64,000 nucleotides of DNA from Corynebacterium sp. NML140438 (lineage in GTDB: Bacteria; Actinomycetota; Actinomycetes; Mycobacteriales; Mycobacteriaceae), in contig NZ_MLCQ01000010.1 of assembly GCF_001875725.1 (NCBI RefSeq), positions 97,320-161,319 of the forward strand, written 5' to 3'. The notes beneath the pieces are model-generated. The model saw nothing but the letters and a program-made list of their open reading frames with translations, ran no database searches and was not told the origin of the DNA. This document shows, one piece after another, positions 1 to 8,520 of this stretch. A program made the translations under genes and the position numbers. The stretch's first letter is position 1. Each line of letters starts with the position of its first letter.

Positions 1-143
1 TAAGTTTGTTCAGCTGAGCACCCGTGACACTCGTCCGTACGCTACGTGTGGCCGCAGCATTCCACAAAGTTAGGGTACTAAGTTTGGCCATCTGGCTGGA
101 TACGCAAACTTGTGGTTAGAAATTGTGAGTTCTCCTGCGATGC

Positions 144-215
144 ATGTAACCGTTCGGTGAAACTACAAAATGTAACCGTTCGGTGATATGATAAATAATC
201 ACCGAACGGTTACAT
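144..215 (+). promoter_or_regulatory. hipBA promoter with three 17-bp operator copies
   Basis: The 17-mer ATGTAACCGTTCGGTGA occurs at 144-160 and again at 170-186, and its exact reverse complement lies at 199-215. A -10-like TATGAT (187-192) sits precisely between the second and third copies, and the hipB ribosome binding site (GGAGG, 216-220) follows the third. HipB proteins are known to repress their own operons by binding promoter repeats, so this is the likely autoregulatory operator. The repeats are seen directly; the binding is inferred. Confidence 0.8.
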
Positions 216-224
216 GGAGGTATC

Positions 225-539
225 ATGGAACAGCGTACTTCTTACCAGCCTGAATCAGTATCCGAGTTGACCGCGGCAGTTCGAGATCGTCGTCTACAGC
301 TTGGATGGACTCAACTTGAACTCGCGGAAAAGATTGGAATGAGCCGAAAATGGGTCAGCGACATGGAGCGCGGCAAACCCACCATCGAAATATATCCCCT
401 GCTCAGGGCAATCGGAACAGTCGGGCTAGGAATAGAACTTCAACTCAAGGAAAGCAAAAATGTCCAAAATCCTACACGCATACGTAGACGGAAAGCTGGC
501 GGGCTCGTTCGCGGAAAGCCGCGGCCAAATAACGTTTGA
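225..539 (+). CDS. hipB: HipB-type antitoxin, XRE-family HTH
   Basis: A 104-residue helix-turn-helix protein. Residues about 15-75 form an XRE fold with the motif GWTQLELAEKIGMSRKWVSDMERG. It lies directly upstream of hipA, as HipB antitoxins do, and should bind both the HipA kinase and its own promoter, where three copies of a 17-bp repeat are present. GGAGG lies 4 bases before the ATG, closer than usual. The last 26 residues, rich in Arg and Pro, are encoded in DNA that overlaps hipA by 80 bp. Typical HipB proteins end near the start of this tail, so the tail may be an extension of little function. Its local base composition is lower in GC than the housekeeping genes further right, which suggests an acquired module. 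Confidence 0.85.
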   Translation: MEQRTSYQPESVSELTAAVRDRRLQLGWTQLELAEKIGMSRKWVSDMERGKPTIEIYPLLRAIGTVGLGIELQLKESKNVQNPTRIRRRKAGGLVRGKPRPNNV

Positions 540-1740
540 GTATGCCCTTGGAGCCACACAACCTATTTCACTTTCGATGCCAATAAGTTCCTCTCGTCAC
601 AAGAATAAGGCTGCAAGCGCCTGGCTATGGGGTCTCCTGCCTGACAACCAGGAGGCGCTCAGATCAATGGCCGTGGAAGCTGGCACATCTGCCACATCTG
701 TATTCGGGTTACTTCAACACCATGGCAGAGACGTCGCTGGTGCGATACAGCTTCTTCCACCTGGTGAAGTACCCAGTGATGCCCGAAAAAAGAGCGTGAC
801 AACCGTGCAAGAACGTCTTTCAGACACAGAGCTCGAGCAGCTATTGCGGGAAACAACCGACAGGTACAGCGGTAAACCCGTCACCACTTTCGTTACAGAT
901 GCCTTTAAATTCTCCGTCGCCGGTGCGCAACCAAAAATTGCCCTTACCGCCGACGAGAACGAAGATTTTCTCCCCCCGAGCAAGGAATTCCCAACTACGC
1001 ACATCATCAAACCAAACGATCCACAGAGCTCCAGCTATATCAAAGAGATGGACATACTTGAAGTTATGTGTCTTGCCGCAGCCCGTCGCGTTGGGCTCGA
1101 CGCTGCGAATGCATACTTGTGGTACGCACCATCCGGGACAATGAGCGCCGTAGTAACAGAACGTTATGACCGCGCAATCAACGAAGACGGAACGATAGAC
1201 CGGTTGCATCAGGAGGACTTCTGTCAAGCCATGAGCGTTTTGCCGGAAAAGAAATATCAGCATCAACACGGCGGACCCGGACTGAATGCGATTAGTAAAT
1301 TTCTAGAAAGTACACTACCTGCTGTAGACGCTCCCCGTGTCATTCTTGATCTTTTTAGAGCTGCAGTTTTTAACGTGGGAATTGTAGGGACCGATGCGCA
1401 CGCTAAGAACTACTCACTCATGATCGAGGGCTCTACAGTGTCACTAGCCCCGCTCTACGATACGATCTCTGCTGCTTCACACGTTCAGATTTATGACAAA
1501 GTCTTCTTCCCAATGAAAATAAATGACTCCTACAACATGATGTCGATTACCCCGGACGGCTTAGTGAAAGCTGGTACAAAGATGGGGATCCCGGAACAGC
1601 AAGCACACGATTCTGTCTATAGCATTCTTTGCAAACTCCCTGGTGCTATTGAAGATGTTGCTGCTGAGATGGGTGAGGTCGATCTAGGGCAATCAGTTCT
1701 TGATGGTTTAGCTCAGTTTTCTCCTGTGCGATACATTTAG
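460..1740 (+). CDS. hipA: HipA-family Ser/Thr kinase toxin
   Basis: A 426-residue HipA-like protein; known members phosphorylate targets such as glutamyl-tRNA synthetase and cause growth arrest. Visible landmarks are the N-terminal HipA_N region (1-105), the G-loop SVAGAQPK (152-159), HIIKP, ERYDR, HQEDFCQA, and the catalytic/metal region GTDAHAKNYSL followed by LYDTIS. All key residues of the HipA kinase core appear intact, so the toxin is probably active. The ATG at 460 is preceded by AAGGA and overlaps the antitoxin gene by 80 bp in another frame, implying translational coupling. No terminator is evident in the 143 bp to the next gene. Length is typical for the family. Confidence 0.9.
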   Translation: MSKILHAYVDGKLAGSFAESRGQITFEYALGATQPISLSMPISSSRHKNKAASAWLWGLLPDNQEALRSMAVEAGTSATSVFGLLQHHGRDVAGAIQLLPPGEVPSDARKKSVTTVQERLSDTELEQLLRETTDRYSGKPVTTFVTDAFKFSVAGAQPKIALTADENEDFLPPSKEFPTTHIIKPNDPQSSSYIKEMDILEVMCLAAARRVGLDAANAYLWYAPSGTMSAVVTERYDRAINEDGTIDRLHQEDFCQAMSVLPEKKYQHQHGGPGLNAISKFLESTLPAVDAPRVILDLFRAAVFNVGIVGTDAHAKNYSLMIEGSTVSLAPLYDTISAASHVQIYDKVFFPMKINDSYNMMSITPDGLVKAGTKMGIPEQQAHDSVYSILCKLPGAIEDVAAEMGEVDLGQSVLDGLAQFSPVRYI

Positions 1741-1883
1741 TCGCTTTTCAACTTTCATTCACCACGCACAACAGACAAGGGCTGGCGCTGAAATTTGGTG
1801 CAGAGCAACCCCCAGCCAGCCACAACCCAACGGTATAGAATAGCGCGCAGGCGAACGCGCGCACCGGGAAGAAAGGCGATCAG

Positions 1884-4800
1884 GTGAGCATCACTCCACG
1901 TCCGTCCAACTTTGGCTTCGTTGGGCAGGTATGGCCCCAGCTCATCATTGAGTGTCGCAATGCGGAGGATGCCGCGCTGACGAACCCGCGCGCGTCGATG
2001 TTCCAGTCTCGGTTCGTGTTGGAGCAGGTCATTGGGCATATCGCGGCGTTGAATGGGCTGGAGAAGCAGTCCAACATCTTCGATACGCTGACCAACCCGG
2101 ACTTCTCACGCCTGCTGCCGGAGACGGTGCGTTCCAAGATGCACATTCTGCGCAAGGCCGGCAACACCGCGGTGCATAGCGAAGCGCACATCACGAGTGA
2201 TGAAGCGCTGCAGGCGTTGAAGCATCTGTATGACGTGATGGTGTTCGCAACTACGCACTTCTCGGGGAAGGCGATTCGGGGGATTGCGCCGTTTGACGTC
2301 GAGATCTTGAAGCAGGCACCGCGGCAGGCGGCGTTGAACCAGCGGCAGATGATGGCGCTGGCGGCGAAGGAGAAATCCGCACGGGAGCAGGCTGACCTGT
2401 ACAAACTGCAGCTGGATGAGGCGCAACAGCGGGAGTTGGAGCAGGCTGCGGGGTATGAGGAGGAGATCGCGAAGCTGCGGGAGCAGATTCGCAAGCAGCA
2501 GGAGAAGTTGACGCCGCCGGCGCCGCAGTTGGCGGTGGACGAGGCGCAGACGCGCCGCGACATCATCACGCCGATGCTGGAGGAGGCCGGGTTTGTGCGC
2601 GGCCGCACGCTCATCGAGGAGTACCCGGTGGCGGGCATGAAGGTGGACTATGTGTTGCTGGATGCACAGGGTGTGCCCATCGCCGTTGTGGAGGCGAAGA
2701 AGGCCAGCCGCAGTATCAACGACGGCCGCCAGCAGGCCGCGATCTACGCCGACGCCATCGGCAACGCGACGGGACGTGTGCCACTAATCTTCTACACCAC
2801 CGGGTATGAGGTGCGCTTTTGGGACAGGGACGCCGACCTTCCGGGCGGTGTCGGCTACGAAACCCGCACTATTGAGTCTTACCCAACAGTGCGCGCGATG
2901 GAGGCGCTGATCGCCCGGCGCGACAAGCGCCAACCGCTCAGCGCGCACAGCGCCACCATCACCGAGATCGCCGGCAGGCCGTACCAGTTGGAGATGATCC
3001 AGTCGGTCGCGGAGGCGTTCGGGAAGGGTAAGCGCCGCGCGCTGTTGGTCATGGCGACGGGGACGGGCAAGACGCGCGTCTCCATCGCCACCGTGTCCAT
3101 GCTGTTGGAGGCCGGCTGGATCCGCAACGTGCTCTTCCTCGCCGACCGCAAAGCGTTGGTCACGCAGGCGCACGCGGCGTTCAACGAGCACCTCGCGGAG
3201 GCCGTGCCCGTCAACCTGACCACCAACCCCGCCGGCGAGGGCCAGGTGTACGTGAACACGTACCAGACGATGATCGGCATGATCGGCGAGGGCCAGCGCT
3301 TCAACTCCTTCGACTTCGACCTCATCATCGTCGACGAGGCCCACCGATCCATCTACCAGCGGTATCGACGCATCTTCGACTACCTGGACGCCCTCGTCGT
3401 CGGGCTGACAGCCACCCCGCGCAGCAACCTCTCCCACGACACCTACACCTTCTTCGGCTGCGAGCCCGACACCCCGACCGGCTACTACAGCTTGAGTCGC
3501 GCCATCGAGGAGGGCAACCTGGTGCCCTACGAGGTATTCTCCGGCAGCACCGCCTTCATGCGCCGCGGCATCTCCTACGGAGAGCTCACCCCCGAGGAGC
3601 AGCTGGAGTGGGAGAACGCCGAATGGGGTGTCGACGAGCACGGCGACCCACTCGCCGCACCCCAGGAGGTCAACGCCGCCGAAATCAACGCGAAGCTGCT
3701 CAACCGAGACACGATCCGGAAGGTGTTGCGGCAGGTCATCGGCAAGGGGTTGAAGGTCGACGGCGCGGACCGGCTGGGCAAGACCATCATCTTCGCCCGC
3801 AATCAGGCCCACGCCGACCTCATTGCCGACGAATACCGCACCATCTTCCCCACCACCGCCACCCGCGCCGAAGTGATCACCCACGGCGTGTACAACGCAG
3901 AAGCACTCATCGCCGAGTTCAAACAGCCCGACTCCGGCCTGGACATCGCCATCAGCGTGGACATGCTCGACACAGGTATCGACGTCCCCGAAGTGGTCAA
4001 CCTGGTGTTCTTCAAGCCCGTCTACTCCCCCACCAAGTTCTGGCAGATGGTCGGCCGCGGCACCCGCCTGCGCCCCAACCTGTTCGGCCCCGGCGTCGAC
4101 AAAACGTGCTTCTACATCTTCGACTACTGCGACAACGTGCGCCAATTCAGCGGCACCACCAATACCACGGAAGGCTCGCACCAGATCTCGCTGTCGCAGC
4201 GCAGCTTCACCACCCGCGCCCGCCTGCTACTGACGGCCACGGATGAGGTACGGAGGGACGTCGCAAAGCATCTTTCGGACGCCGTGCGCAGCGTGCCCCA
4301 CCGCAGCATCCTCGTGCCCACCGAAGCGCGCGCCTACCTAGACATATTTAGCGACGCCACCCCCTGGCTCACCGCCGACGCCGACACCCACCAACAAGCC
4401 GTGAGCGCCCTCGCGCCACTACCCTTCGCCGCGACCGGCGACAAAGAACAAGCCCGGCGCTTCGACTACCTCATCTACCAGCTCGAACTCGGACTGTTCG
4501 AAGAGCGCGGCGACTGGGACGTGCTCGCAGAGAAAGTCGCGACCATCGCCGCGGCGCTACTGCAGAAAACCAACATCCCCACCGTGGCCAACAACGCAGC
4601 ACTACTCGAGGCGATCGCCAGCCCGCAGTGGTGGGACGGCGTGACCTACAAGGACCTCGAACTCGCCCGCAAAACAGTCCGCGGACTCACCGTCTTCCTC
4701 GACAAAGCGCAACGCGCCGTAGTGATCACCGACATCGAAGACGAACTCGGCGAACTCGAACACAGCACCCTCCAAGCCACCGGCGGCACCCAGCGCGAAA

Positions 4801-5270
4801 GCTCCGTCGTCGAAGAAGAACTCCGCCGCGCACTCGAAGGCAACACCACCAGCCTGGCGCTGCGCAAACTCCGCAACGCGCAACAACTCAGCACGCACGA
4901 CCTCGACGAGCTACGCGAGCTGCTCCTCAACGCCCACGTCGACGGCGCCGCCGAACTCGCCGAGACCCACCAAGCCAAACTCGGCCTCTTCCTGCGCGAA
5001 GTCGTCGGGATGGACGCCGACGCCGTCGAAGCGCACTTCAAGGAACTGTTGCACTCCACCGACCTCAACTCCGTGCAACGCACATTCCTCAACACCGTCG
5101 TCAGCGAGGTGATCCGCAACGGCGTCGTCGAAGCCCACGAGCTCACCCAACCGCCTTTCGACGAAAACGGCTCCATCATGGACATCTTCCATGAAAACGT
5201 CGGCGTGGTCCTGCAACTTCGCGACAGCCTCGAGCAGCTCAACAACACCGCCATGCCGAGCGCGGGGTAG
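1884..5270 (+). CDS. Orphan type I restriction R-like endonuclease/helicase
   Basis: A 1,128-residue protein starting at GTG. Order of domains: a DUF4145-like N-terminus (about 1-130), a coiled coil (about 155-215), an HsdR-type PD-(D/E)XK nuclease (KVDYVLL...AVVEAKK, about 252-273), then a superfamily 2 translocase with Walker A ATGTGKT (about 391-398), Walker B VDEAH (about 484), GLTATPR and motif VI QMVGRGTRLRP, and a C-terminal EcoEI_R-like region. This is the architecture of HsdR restriction subunits. However, no hsdM or hsdS lies within this window, so it is either a solitary type IV-like/defence helicase or works with subunits encoded elsewhere. It is high in GC, unlike hipBA before it and the transporter after it. 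Confidence 0.85.
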   Translation: MSITPRPSNFGFVGQVWPQLIIECRNAEDAALTNPRASMFQSRFVLEQVIGHIAALNGLEKQSNIFDTLTNPDFSRLLPETVRSKMHILRKAGNTAVHSEAHITSDEALQALKHLYDVMVFATTHFSGKAIRGIAPFDVEILKQAPRQAALNQRQMMALAAKEKSAREQADLYKLQLDEAQQRELEQAAGYEEEIAKLREQIRKQQEKLTPPAPQLAVDEAQTRRDIITPMLEEAGFVRGRTLIEEYPVAGMKVDYVLLDAQGVPIAVVEAKKASRSINDGRQQAAIYADAIGNATGRVPLIFYTTGYEVRFWDRDADLPGGVGYETRTIESYPTVRAMEALIARRDKRQPLSAHSATITEIAGRPYQLEMIQSVAEAFGKGKRRALLVMATGTGKTRVSIATVSMLLEAGWIRNVLFLADRKALVTQAHAAFNEHLAEAVPVNLTTNPAGEGQVYVNTYQTMIGMIGEGQRFNSFDFDLIIVDEAHRSIYQRYRRIFDYLDALVVGLTATPRSNLSHDTYTFFGCEPDTPTGYYSLSRAIEEGNLVPYEVFSGSTAFMRRGISYGELTPEEQLEWENAEWGVDEHGDPLAAPQEVNAAEINAKLLNRDTIRKVLRQVIGKGLKVDGADRLGKTIIFARNQAHADLIADEYRTIFPTTATRAEVITHGVYNAEALIAEFKQPDSGLDIAISVDMLDTGIDVPEVVNLVFFKPVYSPTKFWQMVGRGTRLRPNLFGPGVDKTCFYIFDYCDNVRQFSGTTNTTEGSHQISLSQRSFTTRARLLLTATDEVRRDVAKHLSDAVRSVPHRSILVPTEARAYLDIFSDATPWLTADADTHQQAVSALAPLPFAATGDKEQARRFDYLIYQLELGLFEERGDWDVLAEKVATIAAALLQKTNIPTVANNAALLEAIASPQWWDGVTYKDLELARKTVRGLTVFLDKAQRAVVITDIEDELGELEHSTLQATGGTQRESSVVEEELRRALEGNTTSLALRKLRNAQQLSTHDLDELRELLLNAHVDGAAELAETHQAKLGLFLREVVGMDADAVEAHFKELLHSTDLNSVQRTFLNTVVSEVIRNGVVEAHELTQPPFDENGSIMDIFHENVGVVLQLRDSLEQLNNTAMPSAG

Positions 5271-5392
5271 CTTCCGCCGGGTTCATCCCTTTGTTCCCTC
5301 TTGATCAACATACTTTTTCCCCATACACGCAGCCACCAGAATCAGTGACTAAACACACATTCAGACGTATCTATGATCGATACGGGATTATA

Positions 5393-5408
5393 TACAATAT
5401 ATATTGTA
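5393..5408. promoter_or_regulatory. Perfect 16-bp AT palindrome before the transporter operon
   Basis: TACAATATATATTGTA reads the same on both strands and lies 34 bp before the transporter start codon. Its size and position fit an operator for the GntR/FCD regulator encoded at the end of this cassette. The palindrome is seen; the regulator assignment is inferred. Confidence 0.5.
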
Positions 5409-5441
5409 AAAAGATTATGCTTCTCATGGAAGGAGAAAGGC

Positions 5442-6719
5442 ATGGCCACGTTAGCTCAACTACTGATGGCAGCAACCCTGATATTAATGCTGTTAGGCAG
5501 GACACCCCTATATACGACAGCCGTCATTGGCTCAACCCTTGCAGCACTCGTATTCGGTATCCCAGTTCTGGCTGAAGATGGTGCCACATCGCTCAAAGAA
5601 CTCGTACTCGGCGGGTTAAACCCCGTGATCGCCGACATGGCTGGCGTCCTTTTGTTCATTGGCGTCATGGAATATGCCGGATATCTGAACGTCCTCGTAA
5701 ATGCGATTATTCGTGTTGGCAACCGGCTCGGAGGCGGCCCAGGTGTAGCTGTAGCCGGCGGTTTCGGAGCCGGTGTAATCGGCGGATTCACTGGATTCAC
5801 TCAGCCAGCCATTACCGCTGTTGTCACCGGTCCTGCCTCCGTTAAGTTGGGAGTGAACCCGAGCCAATCTGCTGGAACTCATGCTCACGCCGGTCACTTA
5901 GGAAACTTCGCTGGTTTCACACACCCGACACTCCTAGCAGTGATGGCACTCGTGGGTATCAAATTCGGTGCCATTAATCTCATCGGTCTTGTTACTGCCA
6001 GCACAATCTTTGCGGTCTCGTTCATCCGAATGAGGGCATCGCTCAAGGCTACGAAGAGCGATGCAAAATCAGCTGGGTTAAACGCACTCGAAGGCTTCGC
6101 ACGAAAAGAAGGAGAACCTAGCGTTTGGTTCGTCCTCCTACCATTCGTTCTGCTCGTTATTGGTTTCTCACTTGGCTACCCGGTATTCCTCGTGGGTTTT
6201 GCAGTAAGCATTTTAGTTATGCTGCTTGCTCGCCTCAATCCCATGGAAGCCGAAGCCTCCATGTTAGAATCTGTGAAACGAGTCGCCGTCCCTCTTATTG
6301 CAACTGTCTCATTCCTATTCATGTCTGGAGTTATTAAGGCAGTTGGCATTACAGAACTTCTGGCGGACTGGTTTTCTCCTGCTTTAAACGCAGCGCCGAT
6401 TCTCACCGTGGCTATCATCTCAGCAATTGCAGGTCTTCTCACTCAATCAAATAGCGCATCTGCAGCGATTATTCTTCCGTTCGTTAGCCTGGCCTTGGAA
6501 ACTGGTGATGTCAATGCACTGGCGCTCGCCGCTGCTGCTTGCGGACCAACCGCTGTAATGCAGTACTTCCTCACAGGTGGTCCAGTTGCAGCTTTGGCCA
6601 CGACAGTCCCCGTGGTTCCAGGATCAGATCTCAAAGAAGCCAACAAATTCCAACGCCCAAGCCAATTAGCTGGTCTAGCCGTAGTTATTCTGATCGCTGT
6701 GCTGATTGGAGGTTTTTAA
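5442..6719 (+). CDS. GntP/DcuC-like ion-coupled transporter
   Basis: A 425-residue polytopic membrane protein with about 11-12 hydrophobic segments and Gly-rich re-entrant-like stretches (GGGPGVAVAGGFGAGVIGG). It resembles the ion transporter superfamily that holds GntP, DcuC and related anion carriers; the exact family is uncertain. I chose the ATG at 5442 because GGAGAAAGG lies just before it; an upstream in-frame ATG at 5373 would add 23 poorly hydrophobic residues without a binding site. The stop is followed one base later by the asparaginase start, so the two are cotranscribed. Substrate is inferred from this neighbour: asparagine, aspartate or a related amide or dicarboxylate. GC is lower than in surrounding core genes. 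Confidence 0.75.
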   Translation: MATLAQLLMAATLILMLLGRTPLYTTAVIGSTLAALVFGIPVLAEDGATSLKELVLGGLNPVIADMAGVLLFIGVMEYAGYLNVLVNAIIRVGNRLGGGPGVAVAGGFGAGVIGGFTGFTQPAITAVVTGPASVKLGVNPSQSAGTHAHAGHLGNFAGFTHPTLLAVMALVGIKFGAINLIGLVTASTIFAVSFIRMRASLKATKSDAKSAGLNALEGFARKEGEPSVWFVLLPFVLLVIGFSLGYPVFLVGFAVSILVMLLARLNPMEAEASMLESVKRVAVPLIATVSFLFMSGVIKAVGITELLADWFSPALNAAPILTVAIISAIAGLLTQSNSASAAIILPFVSLALETGDVNALALAAAACGPTAVMQYFLTGGPVAALATTVPVVPGSDLKEANKFQRPSQLAGLAVVILIAVLIGGF

Positions 6720-6720
6720 C

Positions 6721-7740
6721 ATGTCGACCAAGGAAAACGCAACGTTACCCAGAATTGGAGTCGGCGCACTCGGTGGAACAATCGCCATGGCTGAAGTACA
6801 TAGTGAAGTGAAAGGAGCTCAGCCGGCATTCGGAGCAGAGCAGCTCATTTCAGCAATTCCCGCGATCAAGAACCACGCGTTAATAGACGCTAAGACTATT
6901 GCAAATGTCGCCTCACCCTCCGTAACTATCGGGCACATCTTGGAGGCAAAACGCTTTGCGGAAGGATGTGTGCAGCAAGGCGCTGCAGGTGTCGTGCTCA
7001 CACACGGTACAGACACACTCGAAGAGACAGCCTTTCTACTCGATCTTCTTTGGGCTCATAGTCAACCACTTATTGTCACCGGCGCAATGCGAACGGCTAC
7101 GGCGGTAAGCGCAGATGGGCCTGCAAACTTATACAACTCAATCTTGGCCGCCGCTGACCCTACCTTGCGGGATTTTGGAGTCTGTGTATGTCTTGACGAC
7201 GCAATCTTCCAAGCAAAATCTGTAACCAAGACAGACGCAAACACGACATGGACGTTTCAAAGCCCTAGTTGGGGACCAATTGCACGAATCCTCGAAGAAA
7301 ACATTCGGACTGTCCATCAACCACGACCAAACAGGCAAACTATTGTTCTTCCAGAGCACCCAGAGCCAATCGACATCCCCATACTCGAAATTGGAATCGA
7401 CACCAACCCAGAGCATCTCTCCCTACTGGCAGCCACCTCACCTCAGGGAATCGTACTATCATGTCCAGGGATGGGTCACATACCTGAGCGCATGATCCCC
7501 GCACTCGAGCAAGTACTTCAACAAGGTATTCCGGTCGTTGTCGCAACTAGAAGTCCCGGTGGCAGTACAGGAACGCACACCTACAGTTATCCTGGCGCTG
7601 AAGTAGATCTGATCAATAGAGGTGCAGTCTTAGCTGGTTTCATTTCTGCAAGGAAAGCTCGTTTACTCTTGTGGGCGGCACTTCAATCAGGAACAACCAA
7701 TGCCAAACTAACGGAGCTGTTCAAAGCCATCGATGTTTAA
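6721..7740 (+). CDS. L-asparaginase (type II-like, cytoplasmic)
   Basis: A 339-residue asparaginase/glutaminase-family enzyme expected to hydrolyse L-asparagine to aspartate and ammonia. It has the first catalytic Thr in GGTIA (near residue 19), the second catalytic Thr-Asp pair in THGTDTLEETA and the downstream Lys region SVTKTDANTTWTF. No signal peptide is visible, so it should act in the cytosol on substrate imported by the transporter encoded upstream. The ATG is preceded by GGAGG overlapping the end of the transporter gene. An in-frame TTG at 6706 exists but would overlap that gene. An alternative reading is a broader amidase of the family; asparaginase is the best fit. Confidence 0.88.
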   Translation: MSTKENATLPRIGVGALGGTIAMAEVHSEVKGAQPAFGAEQLISAIPAIKNHALIDAKTIANVASPSVTIGHILEAKRFAEGCVQQGAAGVVLTHGTDTLEETAFLLDLLWAHSQPLIVTGAMRTATAVSADGPANLYNSILAAADPTLRDFGVCVCLDDAIFQAKSVTKTDANTTWTFQSPSWGPIARILEENIRTVHQPRPNRQTIVLPEHPEPIDIPILEIGIDTNPEHLSLLAATSPQGIVLSCPGMGHIPERMIPALEQVLQQGIPVVVATRSPGGSTGTHTYSYPGAEVDLINRGAVLAGFISARKARLLLWAALQSGTTNAKLTELFKAIDV

Positions 7741-7770
7741 CTTCCCCGATATATATTTCAGATAGCATTC

Positions 7771-7805
7771 AAGTGGCTAAAATTTATTCTAGATTCTAGC
7801 CACTT
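7771..7805. repeat. 9-bp inverted repeat between asparaginase and GntR genes
   Basis: AAGTGGCTA (7771-7779) and TAGCCACTT (7797-7805) are exact inverted copies with a 17-base spacer, 22 bp before the regulator start. No T-run follows, so an operator or mRNA structure is more likely than a terminator. Confidence 0.5.
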
Positions 7806-7827
7806 GCTGCTTAAAATAAGGAAGTCG

Positions 7828-8487
7828 ATGGGTAAATCTGAATTTTTACTAGACAATCAGACGCAGGCCGGCGCTGCGTATGAGAAGCTAAAAGCACTCA
7901 TTATGAGCGGCCAGTTACCAGCAGGTGAACGTCTGAAACAGGTTGAACTCTCGAAGGAACTCGGGATCTCTGTTACCCCGGTTAGGGAAGCACTTCGTCG
8001 CCTTGCGCAAGAGGGGCTCATCGACAGTACTCCACATAAAGGTGCTCAGGTTGCACTGTTATCGCTCGATGCACTCAACGAGATCTATGAGATGCGTCGA
8101 CTCATCGAACCACTATCAGTCAAACGTGCATTCGCGAAAATCACTAAGAATACCGCGAACGAAGCTCGTAGAATCTGTGATCAGATGAGCCAACTTGGTC
8201 CTGCACAAACAGCAGAGTTTATCGATCTCAACGCACGGTTCCATGCTCTACTTCTCGAAGACGACGGTTCTTGGACTTTCCGCGTGACCAGCCTATTACA
8301 ATCAGCTGCAGCTCCCTACGTAGCAATGTCAATTTTTGAGCATCCCGACCAGATGCCCGAATCGAATAACGAGCATTACCAACTCGTCTCAGCTTTCGAA
8401 ACCGGGGATGTACAACGTGCAGTTGACATCACGAAGCAACATTTATCCACAACGCGGGTGCTCGCTGAGCGTTATCTTCGGCGTTAA
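7828..8487 (+). CDS. GntR/FadR-family transcriptional regulator (FCD domain)
   Basis: A 219-residue regulator with an N-terminal winged helix (YEKLKALIMSGQLPAGERL...GISVTPVREALRRLAQEGL, about 12-70) and a helical FCD ligand domain (EIYEMRRLIEPLSVKRA onwards). FCD regulators sense carboxylic or amino acids, which suits a role controlling the transporter-asparaginase pair before it. The ATG at 7828 follows TAAGGAAG; a TTG at 7804 is also in frame but lacks a site and would overlap the inverted repeat. Candidate operators are the palindrome at 5393-5408 and the repeat at 7771-7805. The gene shares the lower GC of the cassette. Confidence 0.87.
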   Translation: MGKSEFLLDNQTQAGAAYEKLKALIMSGQLPAGERLKQVELSKELGISVTPVREALRRLAQEGLIDSTPHKGAQVALLSLDALNEIYEMRRLIEPLSVKRAFAKITKNTANEARRICDQMSQLGPAQTAEFIDLNARFHALLLEDDGSWTFRVTSLLQSAAAPYVAMSIFEHPDQMPESNNEHYQLVSAFETGDVQRAVDITKQHLSTTRVLAERYLRR

Positions 8488-8520
8488 CACGCACTTTGTA
8501 ACTTCTATAAAATCACGACC

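Noticed and set aside
2784..4181. 465-residue minus-strand frame inside the HsdR-like gene
   Set aside because: Antisense shadow in high-GC DNA; the plus-strand protein has full motifs.
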